A stretch of DNA of 34,579 nt. Source: a virus. Position 1 is the first letter of the stretch. Every line of letters begins with the position of its first letter. Made by a program: the position numbers and the translations under genes. Under the pieces are notes generated by a model. It worked only from the letters and a program-made list of their open reading frames with translations. It did not search any database and was not told where the DNA came from. The stretch covers positions 1 to 34,579 of the IMG/VR virus record IMGVR_UViG_3300007351_000038, one strand, 5' to 3'. Below, one piece after another: positions 23,186 through 31,053 of this stretch.

Positions 23186-23764
23186 TTAATCGACGTCGAA
23201 CTTCCACGTCACCTGCAAGCTGTCGCCGCTCACTACGTTCACTGCCGAGAAGGTTTGCCGCGCAAGCATTACGCCTGCTGCCGCCGCGTTTAACGCTCCC
23301 GACTCGGTGACCGCAAATGTGGCGGTGAAGTTGAAGGTCAATACCAATTGCGCGGTATCATTTGTGACATCCGTCGTCACCCGCGATGCGGTTGCCGCCG
23401 CGCGCGCTCCGCCACCAGTCGTGATCTCCGCGCCCAGCGCGGTGTCTCCTGCTGCTGGCGCTACCGCGCCCGTGCCAATTGCGATAAAGGTGAATGCCGC
23501 CTCCGCGCCCGCGCCGTTAATGCGCGATGCGACTCCAGCTTTCCCTGTGTCGACGACGAGATTCGACCACACGAGCGAATTCGCCCAGTAGCCGAACAAA
23601 AACGGAATTTTCGGGTGCATCGGCGAAAGCCATCCTTTGTTGACGAGCTTTTGCACGAAGCCCCATGTGCGGAAGATCGGCTTGATGTTGCCGTCTCTGT
23701 CCCGAAGGATGTACTCAACGTTGTTTTTAATGTTGAATCGTCCGCGTGCTGATTTTGTATTCAT
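23186..23764 (-). CDS. IGTG-type phage structural protein (head-region copy)
   Basis: The 192-aa protein has an N-terminal part with LRDRDGNIKPIFRTWGFVQK, then AIGTGAVAPAAGDTALGAEI and a beta-rich end (RQTFSAVNVVSGDSLQVTWK). The same motif and ending occur in the 163-aa protein of the tail region at 9104-9595, so the two are probable paralogues. It sits immediately before the giant repeat protein and may attach it to the virion. The function is otherwise unknown. Confidence 0.6.
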   Translation of the reverse strand: MNTKSARGRFNIKNNVEYILRDRDGNIKPIFRTWGFVQKLVNKGWLSPMHPKIPFLFGYWANSLVWSNLVVDTGKAGVASRINGAGAEAAFTFIAIGTGAVAPAAGDTALGAEITTGGGARAAATASRVTTDVTNDTAQLVLTFNFTATFAVTESGALNAAAAGVMLARQTFSAVNVVSGDSLQVTWKFDVD

Positions 23765-23773
23765 AGTTTTTTA

Positions 23774-24061
23774 TTAATTAATTTCCTTGCCTGTTAATGA
23801 GGCGATTGCCTCGTCCGCCTTTTTATGGGCGGCATCGACCTTTTTTGATTGCTCGGCGAGCTCCTGATCGTTCGCGTAGGTTTCGATGAATTTCTTGACC
23901 TGCGCTTCGATCTCCTCGCTCCCCGTATCAAGCGGGAATCCGAGCTTTCGCGTTTCTGCAATCTCGCCGTCCTTGAACACTTCGATTTCGACGTCAAGGT
24001 AGGTTTGATTGTCCGCTTGCAAAATAAACTTTTCGATTTTCTTAATTTTTCCTGTGTACAT
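23774..24061 (-). CDS. Hypothetical small protein, 95 aa
   Basis: A 95-aa protein with two N-terminal beta strands (KKIEKFILQADNQTYLDVEI, EIAETRKLGFPL) and a long charged helix (EEIEAQVKKFIETYANDQEL). It follows the portal fusion and precedes the IGTG-type gene. No family was recognised. A head-assembly or appendage role is suggested by position only. Confidence 0.6.
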   Translation of the reverse strand: MYTGKIKKIEKFILQADNQTYLDVEIEVFKDGEIAETRKLGFPLDTGSEEIEAQVKKFIETYANDQELAEQSKKVDAAHKKADEAIASLTGKEIN

Positions 24062-24087
24062 AATTTTTTTAAATTGTTACCGAATAA

Positions 24088-26259
24088 TTACTCAATGCTG
24101 ATTTCCTCGGGTCGGATGTAGCAGCGGCAGGATACGTGGAGCGGAGGATTTCCGACGTCGTCGTATTCAAGCTCGAGCGTCGTTCCGTCCGATCCTCTCG
24201 CTGCGTCGCCCTTCTCGAAGAAGTTCTCATCAATGCCAACGACCTTTCCGTGAAGCGGGTCGCAGTACGGGCAGACGCGCTCATCGGCGGCGGTGTACCA
24301 TTTGATTGACCTGACGACGCCCGTCTGCTTCCACCCTTCATGCGTCGCCGCGTTTGCGATTCTGAATGTCTCGGTTCTGGCTGTCTGCTCTGCTCGGCGC
24401 TCGTCAGAAAACTCATAAACCTCGGCGACCCGATCTTTGAGCTCCGCGAGCGACAGCCCTTCCTCGAGTCCCTGCTCGAGCCGATCCTTGAGGAGATTCA
24501 AGGTGGTTTCGTTGTATGAATCCGCCATCAGTTCGAGCGACCGCTTGAGCGCTTTCCGCACTTCAGGAGTCATGATGTCGATATCGGAAACTCCAAGGAG
24601 CGCAGCGGCTTCCTTTCCTTCCTTTGCCATCAGGTCTCCGAGTATCGGCTCGCTTATGTCCACGAGTGCGCCGACCCATTCCTCCTTGTCGAACAGCGCT
24701 TCCTTGTCAATGCCTTTTGCGGATTTGATTGCCCTGCCGACGTTCGCTTCCGCTTCTTTTCGCTGCTTTGCGTTGAAATCGAGGATCGCTTCTTTGATTA
24801 GGTTTTCGTAAAGCGTCACGCGCGTGACGAATCCCTTCCACAGCATTTCGTATTCGCCGTCGCTCAGCGTCGTTATGTTTTTGCTTTTCTGAATCTCTGT
24901 TTTAAATTCGAGGAGGTCTTTGGCGAGTTTCTTCGCAAGCTCCGAAGCGATCTCTTTTCTCGCCTTGGCATTCTTGGCGTGGCGCGTAGTGCGAATCCTG
25001 CCGTTTGCTTTTTTGCTCGGGCGCTTCGATGCCTTCGGTCTCGGCTTGCCCGAACTCAAAGCGAACTGGAACGGGCGCGACACTTCGTCGCCGTTTTCCA
25101 CGGGTTCGAGCCCGAAGTATTCCTCGCGCGCCTCATTCACGCTCATGACGGGCTGCTGCGACATCGCCGCCTGCATCTCTTGGATGCGAAGCTCTCGGTT
25201 TTCGGGCACTGGATCGGCGTAGCTCAAATAAACATCATCGCCGTAGCGCGGAATAAAAAACTCGTTGAGGTGCGAAACAATGAGCTCCATCTTTGGCTTG
25301 ATCGTCCTCAATGCGAACACGTAGTTCGTCGCTTCGGCGTTCGCGCGGTTGACGTCGTCGGTGATTCCGAGCGCAGTCCTCGGCACGCGAAAGCCCGCGA
25401 GGATTCGGTCGCGCATCACTTGCATCAGGTTTGCAAAGTCCATGTCCTTCTGCGTTTCGCTTGCTTGCTTGAATGTCGTTCCCTTCGGAAGCGCGCCGAC
25501 TTTGTACGCGTTTTCCACGCCCTTGAAAATCGCTTCGAAGGATTTTTTGAGGTAATCGAGCTGTTCGGGCGTGTGTGCGTTTTCGCTTTCCAAAAATCCG
25601 CCGAGGCGAGCTCCATTCAAAAAGAAGCGGCGGTTGAATTCCATTGCGTAATTGTCCGCGTCAATCCATTGCGCTATCGTCTGCACCGTCCCGATGCCCT
25701 CGAACGGGTCGCTTGGGTCGGGGTATTTTATATGGAGCACCTCGTACGGCTTGAATTCGTATACTTTTGTTTCAGTGCGGTACTGGAATTTTTCAATCGC
25801 AGTCGGGAACACGTTTCGGTTGACCACTACTTTGATCTTTGCGGGATTCAAAACATAAAGCGCCGTCGGCTTGTCTTTTTCGCTTTTCACTCCTTCGAGG
25901 TAAACGTAGGCGTTGCCGACGGCTTCCAAATGCGCCGCTATGTTGTATTTCAATTCAAGACCCGTCTGATAAGGATTCACTGCGTCGAGCAGGTCGAGCG
26001 CTTCGTGCTCGAACACCTCCTCGTCGCCGTCAGTTCCGACTTTGAAAAGCTGAAGCTCCATTGCAGCTATCTCCTCCGCGATCGCTCGGATGCACGCGTA
26101 AACCCACCCCGCGTAAACTTCAAAGGCGCGGTCAACAGGAACTTTTTTTGACGAGCGCCAAATAATAAAAGGGTCGCTTCCGCCCGAGGCGCTTGATTGC
26201 AAAAGCCCTTTTCGGGAATATCCCCAACGGCTCAAAATTTTTTCTATAAAATTTGGCAT
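24088..26259 (-). CDS. Portal protein fused to a MuF-type head morphogenesis domain
   Basis: Residues 1 to about 395 match HK97-type portals: AGWVYACIRAIAEEIAAMEL near the start, the strand GNAYVYLEG, FFLNGARLGGFLES and LAGFRVPRTALGI. A very basic linker (about 400-435, many Lys and Arg) leads to a helical region and then a MuF-like C-terminus (about 620-723) with QTARTETFRIANAA, CPYCDPLHGKVV and PPLHVSCRCYIRP. Usually these are two adjacent genes; here they form one 723-aa protein. The portal ring is the DNA entry channel, and MuF proteins are minor capsid proteins ejected or bound near the portal. It follows a terminator-bearing leader. Confidence 0.85.
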   Translation of the reverse strand: MPNFIEKILSRWGYSRKGLLQSSASGGSDPFIIWRSSKKVPVDRAFEVYAGWVYACIRAIAEEIAAMELQLFKVGTDGDEEVFEHEALDLLDAVNPYQTGLELKYNIAAHLEAVGNAYVYLEGVKSEKDKPTALYVLNPAKIKVVVNRNVFPTAIEKFQYRTETKVYEFKPYEVLHIKYPDPSDPFEGIGTVQTIAQWIDADNYAMEFNRRFFLNGARLGGFLESENAHTPEQLDYLKKSFEAIFKGVENAYKVGALPKGTTFKQASETQKDMDFANLMQVMRDRILAGFRVPRTALGITDDVNRANAEATNYVFALRTIKPKMELIVSHLNEFFIPRYGDDVYLSYADPVPENRELRIQEMQAAMSQQPVMSVNEAREEYFGLEPVENGDEVSRPFQFALSSGKPRPKASKRPSKKANGRIRTTRHAKNAKARKEIASELAKKLAKDLLEFKTEIQKSKNITTLSDGEYEMLWKGFVTRVTLYENLIKEAILDFNAKQRKEAEANVGRAIKSAKGIDKEALFDKEEWVGALVDISEPILGDLMAKEGKEAAALLGVSDIDIMTPEVRKALKRSLELMADSYNETTLNLLKDRLEQGLEEGLSLAELKDRVAEVYEFSDERRAEQTARTETFRIANAATHEGWKQTGVVRSIKWYTAADERVCPYCDPLHGKVVGIDENFFEKGDAARGSDGTTLELEYDDVGNPPLHVSCRCYIRPEEISIE

Positions 26260-26275
26260 GCCAGTGCGAATCCAG

Positions 26276-26336
26276 AAAATAAAAAAGGACTCGCGACTTG
26301 AGCCGAAATTAAAAATCAGCTAAAGTCGCGAGTCCT
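26276..26336 (-). terminator. Strong intrinsic terminator between packaging and head genes
   Basis: Perfect 14-bp arms (26286-26299 and 26323-26336) enclose a second 6-bp stem that pairs fully only on the - strand, through a G-U pair, and are followed there by TTTTTTATTTT. It lies only 16 nt before the portal ATG, too close for another promoter, so head transcripts must read through or be antiterminated. Confidence 0.8.
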
Positions 26337-26358
26337 GTAGATTCCTACTCGGACTCAT

Positions 26359-26375
26359 CCCCGCGCGAAGCGGGA
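26359..26375 (-). other. Small GC hairpin in the late leader
   Basis: CCCGC/GCGGG arms (26360-26364, 26370-26374) form a compact hairpin between the promoter and the terminator. It could act in antitermination or as a structural part of a short RNA. Confidence 0.4.
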
Positions 26376-26399
26376 ATAAGTTTTCAATTGTACGTTTTA

Positions 26400-26427
26400 A
26401 TTATAGCAGGATGGCGCAATTGCTCAA
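26400..26427 (-). promoter_or_regulatory. Candidate late (head-gene) promoter
   Basis: On the - strand, -35 TTGAGC (26422-26427) and a perfect -10 TATAAT (26400-26405) are 16 nt apart, just after the 71-aa gene. Transcription would start near 26393 and give a leader of about 130 nt before the portal gene. Confidence 0.65.
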
Positions 26428-26448
26428 TGGTCAAGCTATCCACAGCTG

Positions 26449-26664
26449 TCAGGCAAGCGGGATGACCTCCAAGTTCTCGTCGATCTGCGGCTTTCGTTTT
26501 ATCGTGTATTTGACGAGTTCCACTTTTTTCTGATGTATGGAAATCAAAATCTCGCCGTTTCCCGTTGCGTTTTGTATTGACGAAGCTACCCGCATGATCT
26601 CGTCCCATTCGTGCGGAACGTCCCTTATGACTCTCGGTTTTTGTTTTGGTGTTCCGTTGCTCAT
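26449..26664 (-). CDS. Hypothetical small protein, 71 aa
   Basis: The ATG overlaps the large terminase stop as ATGA, so the genes are coupled. The sequence GNGEILISIHQKKVELVKYTIKRKP resembles the beta-hairpin of DUF2292-like proteins (quoted in part), but the match is weak. It closes the packaging block, just before the head promoter. Confidence 0.6.
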   Translation of the reverse strand: MSNGTPKQKPRVIRDVPHEWDEIMRVASSIQNATGNGEILISIHQKKVELVKYTIKRKPQIDENLEVIPLA

Positions 26665-28127
26665 AGTATTTCGACGACTTCGGGCTTTTCCATTCCTTCG
26701 CTTCGGATGCCGAGAATCAAATGGACGCAGGCATCCATGAGATCGTCGTGATCCTCAATGCCGAAGCCCGTTAATTGCGCGATCAAATCCTCTGCGCCTT
26801 TGCGCGGAAACAGCACCATGCCGTTTTGTATAAATGTAGCGGCGGCTCGGAGGCGGGCGCGTTTGTCAGTCCCGACTTTTATTGCCTCTGCGGGTATGCC
26901 GTGCCGTATCGCTTCCTCGATTGCTGCGCGCTGGTATGCCACGTCCTCAATGAAAAATGTCGGCAGCGACAGCTTTTTCATTGCCGCGCTCGTCGCTTTC
27001 ATCTGCTGGATGGTTTCAAAAAATGAAAGGCGCGCATTGACGGGGTTTGGCAGTATGAAAAGCTTGGGCATGCCTTCGACGTATGCCGTGATTCCCGAAA
27101 CCATCGCCGTGAAGTCGGCGGTTTCTTTTTTGCTGATTGCAAGGTCAACGGCTACGCCTGCTTGCAGAATCGGATTGACGACCAGCTTTGTTTTCTCATC
27201 CTCATAGCGCATCGGCAACGCGTCGTAGTATTGTATCCATTCGTCTTTTACCTCTTGTCCTTCGGGCGGCACGACCTTGAGAAGGTACTCGCGCATCCAT
27301 GCGGTGCGCCGCACTTTTTCCTCTTGCCTTTTTAACGCTTCGGGCGTTGGATACTTTGCTTTCCATGTGCAGTTTTCCCATGCTTCCTCGCCGACAAGGA
27401 GCGGATAGTCGCGGTGGAGGAATATTGGGTCTTTTTTAAGCCGCGCCATCATCGCGTCGGTGTGCAGTATGTTTCCGAGAATAATGAGGCGCGCGCTCGT
27501 TTCCTCAATTGCTGGTATTACTTCGTTTCGCAGCCAGCGCTCGGTTTTGTCGCGGTACTCTTTTTTCTCGACCTTCTCTGTTTCTTCGGGGTCGTCGATA
27601 ATCACGAGGTCGGGGCGGTATTGCCTGTGCCGCAATCCTCGAATGCGTTGTCCTCGAGATCGCGCCATAATGCGAACACCGCTTGAAAGGAGGAGGTTGT
27701 GCTTTGTCCATTCCTCTTGCTTTGAAATGCCCTTGCTCATGTCGCCGTAGTCGCGCAGTATGTATTCGTTTCCTTCAAGCTCGTATCTTAAGTTCGCAAT
27801 CAGAAGCTGCGCCTGTGCCGAGGTTTCGGCGATGAGCACGATAAATTTTGCCTTGCCTTCAAGCGCTGCCCACAACGGCAACGCGAGCGATCCAATCGAG
27901 CTCTTGGCGCTTCCTCGGAATCCGATGATTGACAAAAACTTTATGCTCCAATCCTCAAGCAATGAAAAAAGTTCTTTATGAAAATCTGCCCGCAGTAGCG
28001 TGAAGTAGTGCATCAAATACTGCCCGCAAAATCCCATGAGGGTCTGGCTTAATTGCCGCCGCACGTCATAGTCATCAAAAATATTAATTGGCTGCGGTGG
28101 GGGTAGGTTCGGTTTTGGTTGTTGCAT
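26661..28127 (-). CDS. Terminase large subunit
   Basis: From the ATG at 28127 the protein has 488 aa. It shows a Walker A-like loop GFRGSAKSS (69-77), Walker B LVIIDDPEE (174-182), a coupling region RLIILGNILH, and a RuvC-like nuclease domain with VAVDLAISKKETADFT and the final DHDDLMDACVHL. This is the ATPase/nuclease motor that cuts and pumps DNA into the prohead through the portal. Starts at 28139 and 28193 are also open but overlap the preceding gene further; even here the overlap is 44 nt. Confidence 0.9.
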   Translation of the reverse strand: MQQPKPNLPPPQPINIFDDYDVRRQLSQTLMGFCGQYLMHYFTLLRADFHKELFSLLEDWSIKFLSIIGFRGSAKSSIGSLALPLWAALEGKAKFIVLIAETSAQAQLLIANLRYELEGNEYILRDYGDMSKGISKQEEWTKHNLLLSSGVRIMARSRGQRIRGLRHRQYRPDLVIIDDPEETEKVEKKEYRDKTERWLRNEVIPAIEETSARLIILGNILHTDAMMARLKKDPIFLHRDYPLLVGEEAWENCTWKAKYPTPEALKRQEEKVRRTAWMREYLLKVVPPEGQEVKDEWIQYYDALPMRYEDEKTKLVVNPILQAGVAVDLAISKKETADFTAMVSGITAYVEGMPKLFILPNPVNARLSFFETIQQMKATSAAMKKLSLPTFFIEDVAYQRAAIEEAIRHGIPAEAIKVGTDKRARLRAAATFIQNGMVLFPRKGAEDLIAQLTGFGIEDHDDLMDACVHLILGIRSEGMEKPEVVEIL

Positions 28128-28704
28128 CGTTTGAAGCATTTTTTTGCTCGACTTCTTTTGCCTCGATAAGTTTTGGGGGTTCGGGCAGGACAAATCCGAG
28201 GTTTTGAAATGCCTGCATCATTTTTTCTTTTAATTCGGATGGGAGCGGGATGTAGCGCTTCTCGATCTCAAGCGTTCCGAGGTGTCGCTCAAACAGCCCC
28301 ATGTCCATCTCGGCGCTCAAAATGGCTGCGTCGAGTTTTATGATTGCGCTTAATGCCGCGATCTGGTCTTTGTAGGTTGGTGGCGGCATGCCTTGTTTCT
28401 GCAAATCCTCGGTGTAGTAGGCGATGCGGACGAGGCGGTCAAACACGAGGCGATATCGTTCTCGGAGCAGCGCGAGTCGATCGTCTACGGTTGCTCGCGC
28501 CACGTCCTCTAAAATTTCGCGGCTCACTTTGCGCACGAGCTTTGCCACGTAGTCAATATGCAACGGGTTTCCTTGAGCTGTTTTGTAGCTCTTATCAAAC
28601 AAGCGATCTTGCAATCGGCGCAGCGAAATCATCGGGTCAATGACTATGGTGTCCCGCACTATTCGTTTAAGCTCGTATTCTTTTGAATCGACGATTTTTG
28701 GCAT
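28084..28704 (-). CDS. Candidate terminase small subunit
   Basis: The 206-aa helical protein begins with a region suited to DNA binding (MISLRRLQDRLFDKSYKTAQ, VAKLVRKVSREILED). A helical middle follows, with a Glu/Lys-rich end (IEAKEVEQKN) that overlaps the large terminase start. Position directly before terL and size fit a small terminase, which recognises phage DNA. Sequence similarity to a specific family was not recognised. A repeat-like AGGACAAAACAGGAC precedes the start and may include a weak ribosome-binding site. Confidence 0.55.
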   Translation of the reverse strand: MPKIVDSKEYELKRIVRDTIVIDPMISLRRLQDRLFDKSYKTAQGNPLHIDYVAKLVRKVSREILEDVARATVDDRLALLRERYRLVFDRLVRIAYYTEDLQKQGMPPPTYKDQIAALSAIIKLDAAILSAEMDMGLFERHLGTLEIEKRYIPLPSELKEKMMQAFQNLGFVLPEPPKLIEAKEVEQKNASNDATTKTEPTPTAAN

Positions 28705-28725
28705 GTCCTGTTTTGTCCTGTTTTT

Positions 28726-30057
28726 TTAATTTCGCGCAGGTTCTACGCGGGTCTTTGGCATGGCTTGGATGCGCTCCCATCTATCTCGGATGGTGTCGCA
28801 AAACTTCGGATCAAGCTCTATCATGTATGCCCTGCGTCCTACTTTTTCTGCTGCCGCCATGGTGCTCCCCGAGCCAGCGAAAGGATCAAGCGCGATATCG
28901 TTGCGCTTGGTTGAATTTCGCAGCGCTCGCATTGCCAGCCAGTCGGGTTTTTCCGTCGGGTGAAGATAGCGCGTGACGGCTTTTCTCGGCATTTCCCACA
29001 CGTCGAATTCATTGTCGCCGAAGAATTGATGCGTCCCTTGCTTCCACCCGTAAACGATGCCTTCGGCGGTTTTGCGGTCTGGCTTCTTTGATCTGGCGAT
29101 CCACTCATGCTTGTAGCGGTAATCGTTCCACCCCATGCTCGGAACGTTTTTGACCCATATGATGACGCCCGAGTGCTGGAAGCCGTTCTTGAGCATGGAT
29201 TCTAAAAATTGCGGGTAGCTCGACCAGCCCGAGCAAATGTAAAAGCTCGCCCCCTCTTTTGCGTAGCCGAGAATGTTGGCGAAGGACGCGTCTATCAAGC
29301 GGCGGAACGCATTGTCCTCGAGGTTGTCGTTCTCGATGCTTTGCGAATCCTCGATTTTAAGTTTCTTGCCGCGCGAGTGGTAATTCACGTTATAGGGCGG
29401 ATCGGTGAACACCATGTCCGCTTTCAAATCGCCGAGAAGTTTTTGGTATGTTGCTGGATCGGTTGCGTCTCCGCAAATAAGGCGATGCCCTCCCAGCTCA
29501 TAAATTTCGCCGCGTTTCGAGCGGTACTCTTTTTTCTCGCCGCCTTCGTTTTCGCCTTCCATTTCGTCGGGCAGGGCGTGGTCAAGTATGCGGCTGATCT
29601 CGTCCTCTTTAAATCCTGAAGCGGGAATATGCGGCGACTCCTTGAGTTCAATAATAATCTCGGTCAGTTTTGTCTCGTCCCACCGACCTTTGATTTTGTT
29701 GAGTGCAAGGTTGAGAAGCTTTTCGTCGGTAATGTGCAGGTCAACGGGCATCGCGGGCACTTGCCACTCCGTCGGCACGGGTTGTCCGTTTTCAAGCAAG
29801 CCGTCGCCGATGATGCCCTTTGGCACTTCGCCTGCTGCGGTTAGTTCGTCGATCGCCGTGATTCTTTGGTGACCGCCCACGAGGATGTTTCTGCGGTCTC
29901 CGCACGCTTCGCATTGGTGCTGATTCACTACGACGGGTTCGACAAAGCCGAAGGTCTTGATGCTCGATTTGAGCGCTGCCATTTCTTGCGCTGGCATGAT
30001 TCTCGGATTGTATTCGGCGCGCCGAAGCTCTTTTGTTTTTATTGCTGTTATTTGCAT
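28726..30057 (-). CDS. ParB-like domain fused to a beta-class DNA methyltransferase
   Basis: Residues 1 to about 110 form a ParB/Srx-type nuclease-like domain (EYNPRIM, GFVEPVVVNQHQ, ILVGGHQRITAIDEL), here with a small Cys pair CEACG inserted. The C-terminal part is a methyltransferase with motif IV DPPY (VFTDPPYNVNY) before motif I (DPFAGSGSTMAAAEK). That order marks the beta class of N6-adenine or N4-cytosine enzymes. Such fusions are frequent in temperate phages and may protect phage DNA from restriction, possibly including that of the R-M genes in this window. It overlaps the coiled-coil gene by 10 bp. Confidence 0.85.
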   Translation of the reverse strand: MQITAIKTKELRRAEYNPRIMPAQEMAALKSSIKTFGFVEPVVVNQHQCEACGDRRNILVGGHQRITAIDELTAAGEVPKGIIGDGLLENGQPVPTEWQVPAMPVDLHITDEKLLNLALNKIKGRWDETKLTEIIIELKESPHIPASGFKEDEISRILDHALPDEMEGENEGGEKKEYRSKRGEIYELGGHRLICGDATDPATYQKLLGDLKADMVFTDPPYNVNYHSRGKKLKIEDSQSIENDNLEDNAFRRLIDASFANILGYAKEGASFYICSGWSSYPQFLESMLKNGFQHSGVIIWVKNVPSMGWNDYRYKHEWIARSKKPDRKTAEGIVYGWKQGTHQFFGDNEFDVWEMPRKAVTRYLHPTEKPDWLAMRALRNSTKRNDIALDPFAGSGSTMAAAEKVGRRAYMIELDPKFCDTIRDRWERIQAMPKTRVEPARN

Positions 30058-30425
30058 TCTTTTTTGAAAACTTGTTTAAAGAATTCGCGGCGCGCCAGTT
30101 TTTCCGACGCCTGCGCGCGGAACGTTACCGCTTCGCGCCTTACCGCTTCGACCTGTTTTTCGTATTCGCGGAGTTTCGTCTCCGCCATCTCGATTTCTTT
30201 TTCAAGCGCCTTTCGCTCTTGGCGCGCTCCGTATGTCGGGCTTTGCTCAAACTCGGCGATTTTTTCTTTGCGTCCTTCAATAGTTTTTCTTTCGGCATCC
30301 ATGAGCGTTTCAAGTTCGGGAACGACCGACTCGCTGTAAGCGGCGCTGATGCTGTTTTGCCATGACCCGCGCTCAAGGTCTGCGAGCGTTTTGCGCCTGA
30401 ATAAAAATCTGCGTATTAATTTCAT
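30048..30425 (-). CDS. Coiled-coil protein, 125 aa
   Basis: A very basic N-terminus (MKLIRRFLFRRK) precedes an almost continuous coiled coil (residues about 40-105, KEIEMAETKLREYEKQVEAV and neighbours) and a basic end (FFKQVFKKECK). No family was recognised. Its ATG overlaps the RusA-like stop as ATGA. It may be a DNA-binding or scaffold factor in the replication/recombination block. Confidence 0.6.
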   Translation of the reverse strand: MKLIRRFLFRRKTLADLERGSWQNSISAAYSESVVPELETLMDAERKTIEGRKEKIAEFEQSPTYGARQERKALEKEIEMAETKLREYEKQVEAVRREAVTFRAQASEKLARREFFKQVFKKECK

Positions 30426-30856
30426 TGCTTTTCTTGGTTAATGATAATTTTTACCTCGACCCGACCCTTGCCGTCTGGCGCTCGCGTGCTTTCAAACGAG
30501 CCGTCGAGGTTCTTGTCGTTGAAAAACAGCGCGTCGGCAATCGATCCGAACACGTTCTCGGGATCGCCGTGCGCCCCGTTTTTCCAAAAAATCCGAATAT
30601 CCATCCGTGCCTTTTGATCGTTGAGGAGAATGATCGGCTTGCCGTGGTGCAAAATCGCAACGCTCGCTATGTCGATCGCCTTGTACTCCCCGCGCTGGTT
30701 GAGGCATCCCAGCCAGCTTTTCTGCACCCAGCTTTTCCATGCATCGTATCTTTGCGCTTCGGGAGTCCATTGCGACCGCAGGGTTTTCCGAAGTTTCGGA
30801 ATTGGGTTGCCCGCTATTTCCTCTTGGTTGCCGTAAATCGTAAAGTTTATGACCAT
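30422..30856 (-). CDS. RusA-like Holliday junction resolvase
   Basis: From the ATG at 30856 (MVINFTIYGNQ) the protein has 144 aa. RusA-family traits are the opening beta strand with a conserved G, a basic helix (TPEAQRYDAWKSWVQKSW) and the acidic core HGDPENVFGSIADALFFND, equivalent to D-x-D-N-(x)-DAL-(x)-D. The first Asp-pair position is GDPEN here, slightly changed from DxDN. It would resolve four-way DNA junctions before packaging. A longer reading from 31006 would enter the 68-aa gene and is rejected. Confidence 0.7.
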   Translation of the reverse strand: MVINFTIYGNQEEIAGNPIPKLRKTLRSQWTPEAQRYDAWKSWVQKSWLGCLNQRGEYKAIDIASVAILHHGKPIILLNDQKARMDIRIFWKNGAHGDPENVFGSIADALFFNDKNLDGSFESTRAPDGKGRVEVKIIINQEKQ

Positions 30857-31053
30857 AGCTTTTTGATTTTCCGCCAAAGACGAAGCCACCACGATTCTGC
30901 TGCGGCGATCTCTTGCGGAAGGAGTATGCGTTCGATTTCGACGGGAGCTCGCCGTATGATGCCTAACGGCTTTCGGATCGGGTATCCGAGGTCTGTCTCG
31001 TACCATGCGTGAAATTTTCCTGATGTTATTTTCATAAGTTTTCCAATTCTCAT
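30847..31053 (-). CDS. Hypothetical basic small protein, 68 aa
   Basis: The start ATG (31053) overlaps the replication gene stop as ATGA, and the 3' end overlaps the RusA-like start by 10 bp. The protein is basic with a C-terminal Trp/Lys-rich segment (ESWWLRLWRKIKKLW) that could bind membrane or nucleic acid. No family was recognised. Confidence 0.6.
   Translation of the reverse strand: MRIGKLMKITSGKFHAWYETDLGYPIRKPLGIIRRAPVEIERILLPQEIAAAESWWLRLWRKIKKLWS

Noticed and set aside
24979-26151. 390-codon open frame on the + strand
   Set aside because: Antisense of the portal domain; no recognisable protein features.
26336-26370. Hammerhead-ribozyme-like string GATGAGTCC with a following GGACTC
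   Set aside because: The required CUGAUGA and GAAA core elements and a cleavage triplet in the right place are missing; the bases are explained by the hairpin and terminator arms.
30857-31006. N-terminal extension of the RusA-like protein from 31006
   Set aside because: The extra 50 residues are Arg/Ser-rich, are the shadow of the 68-aa gene, and the RusA fold starts at MVINFTIYGNQ.
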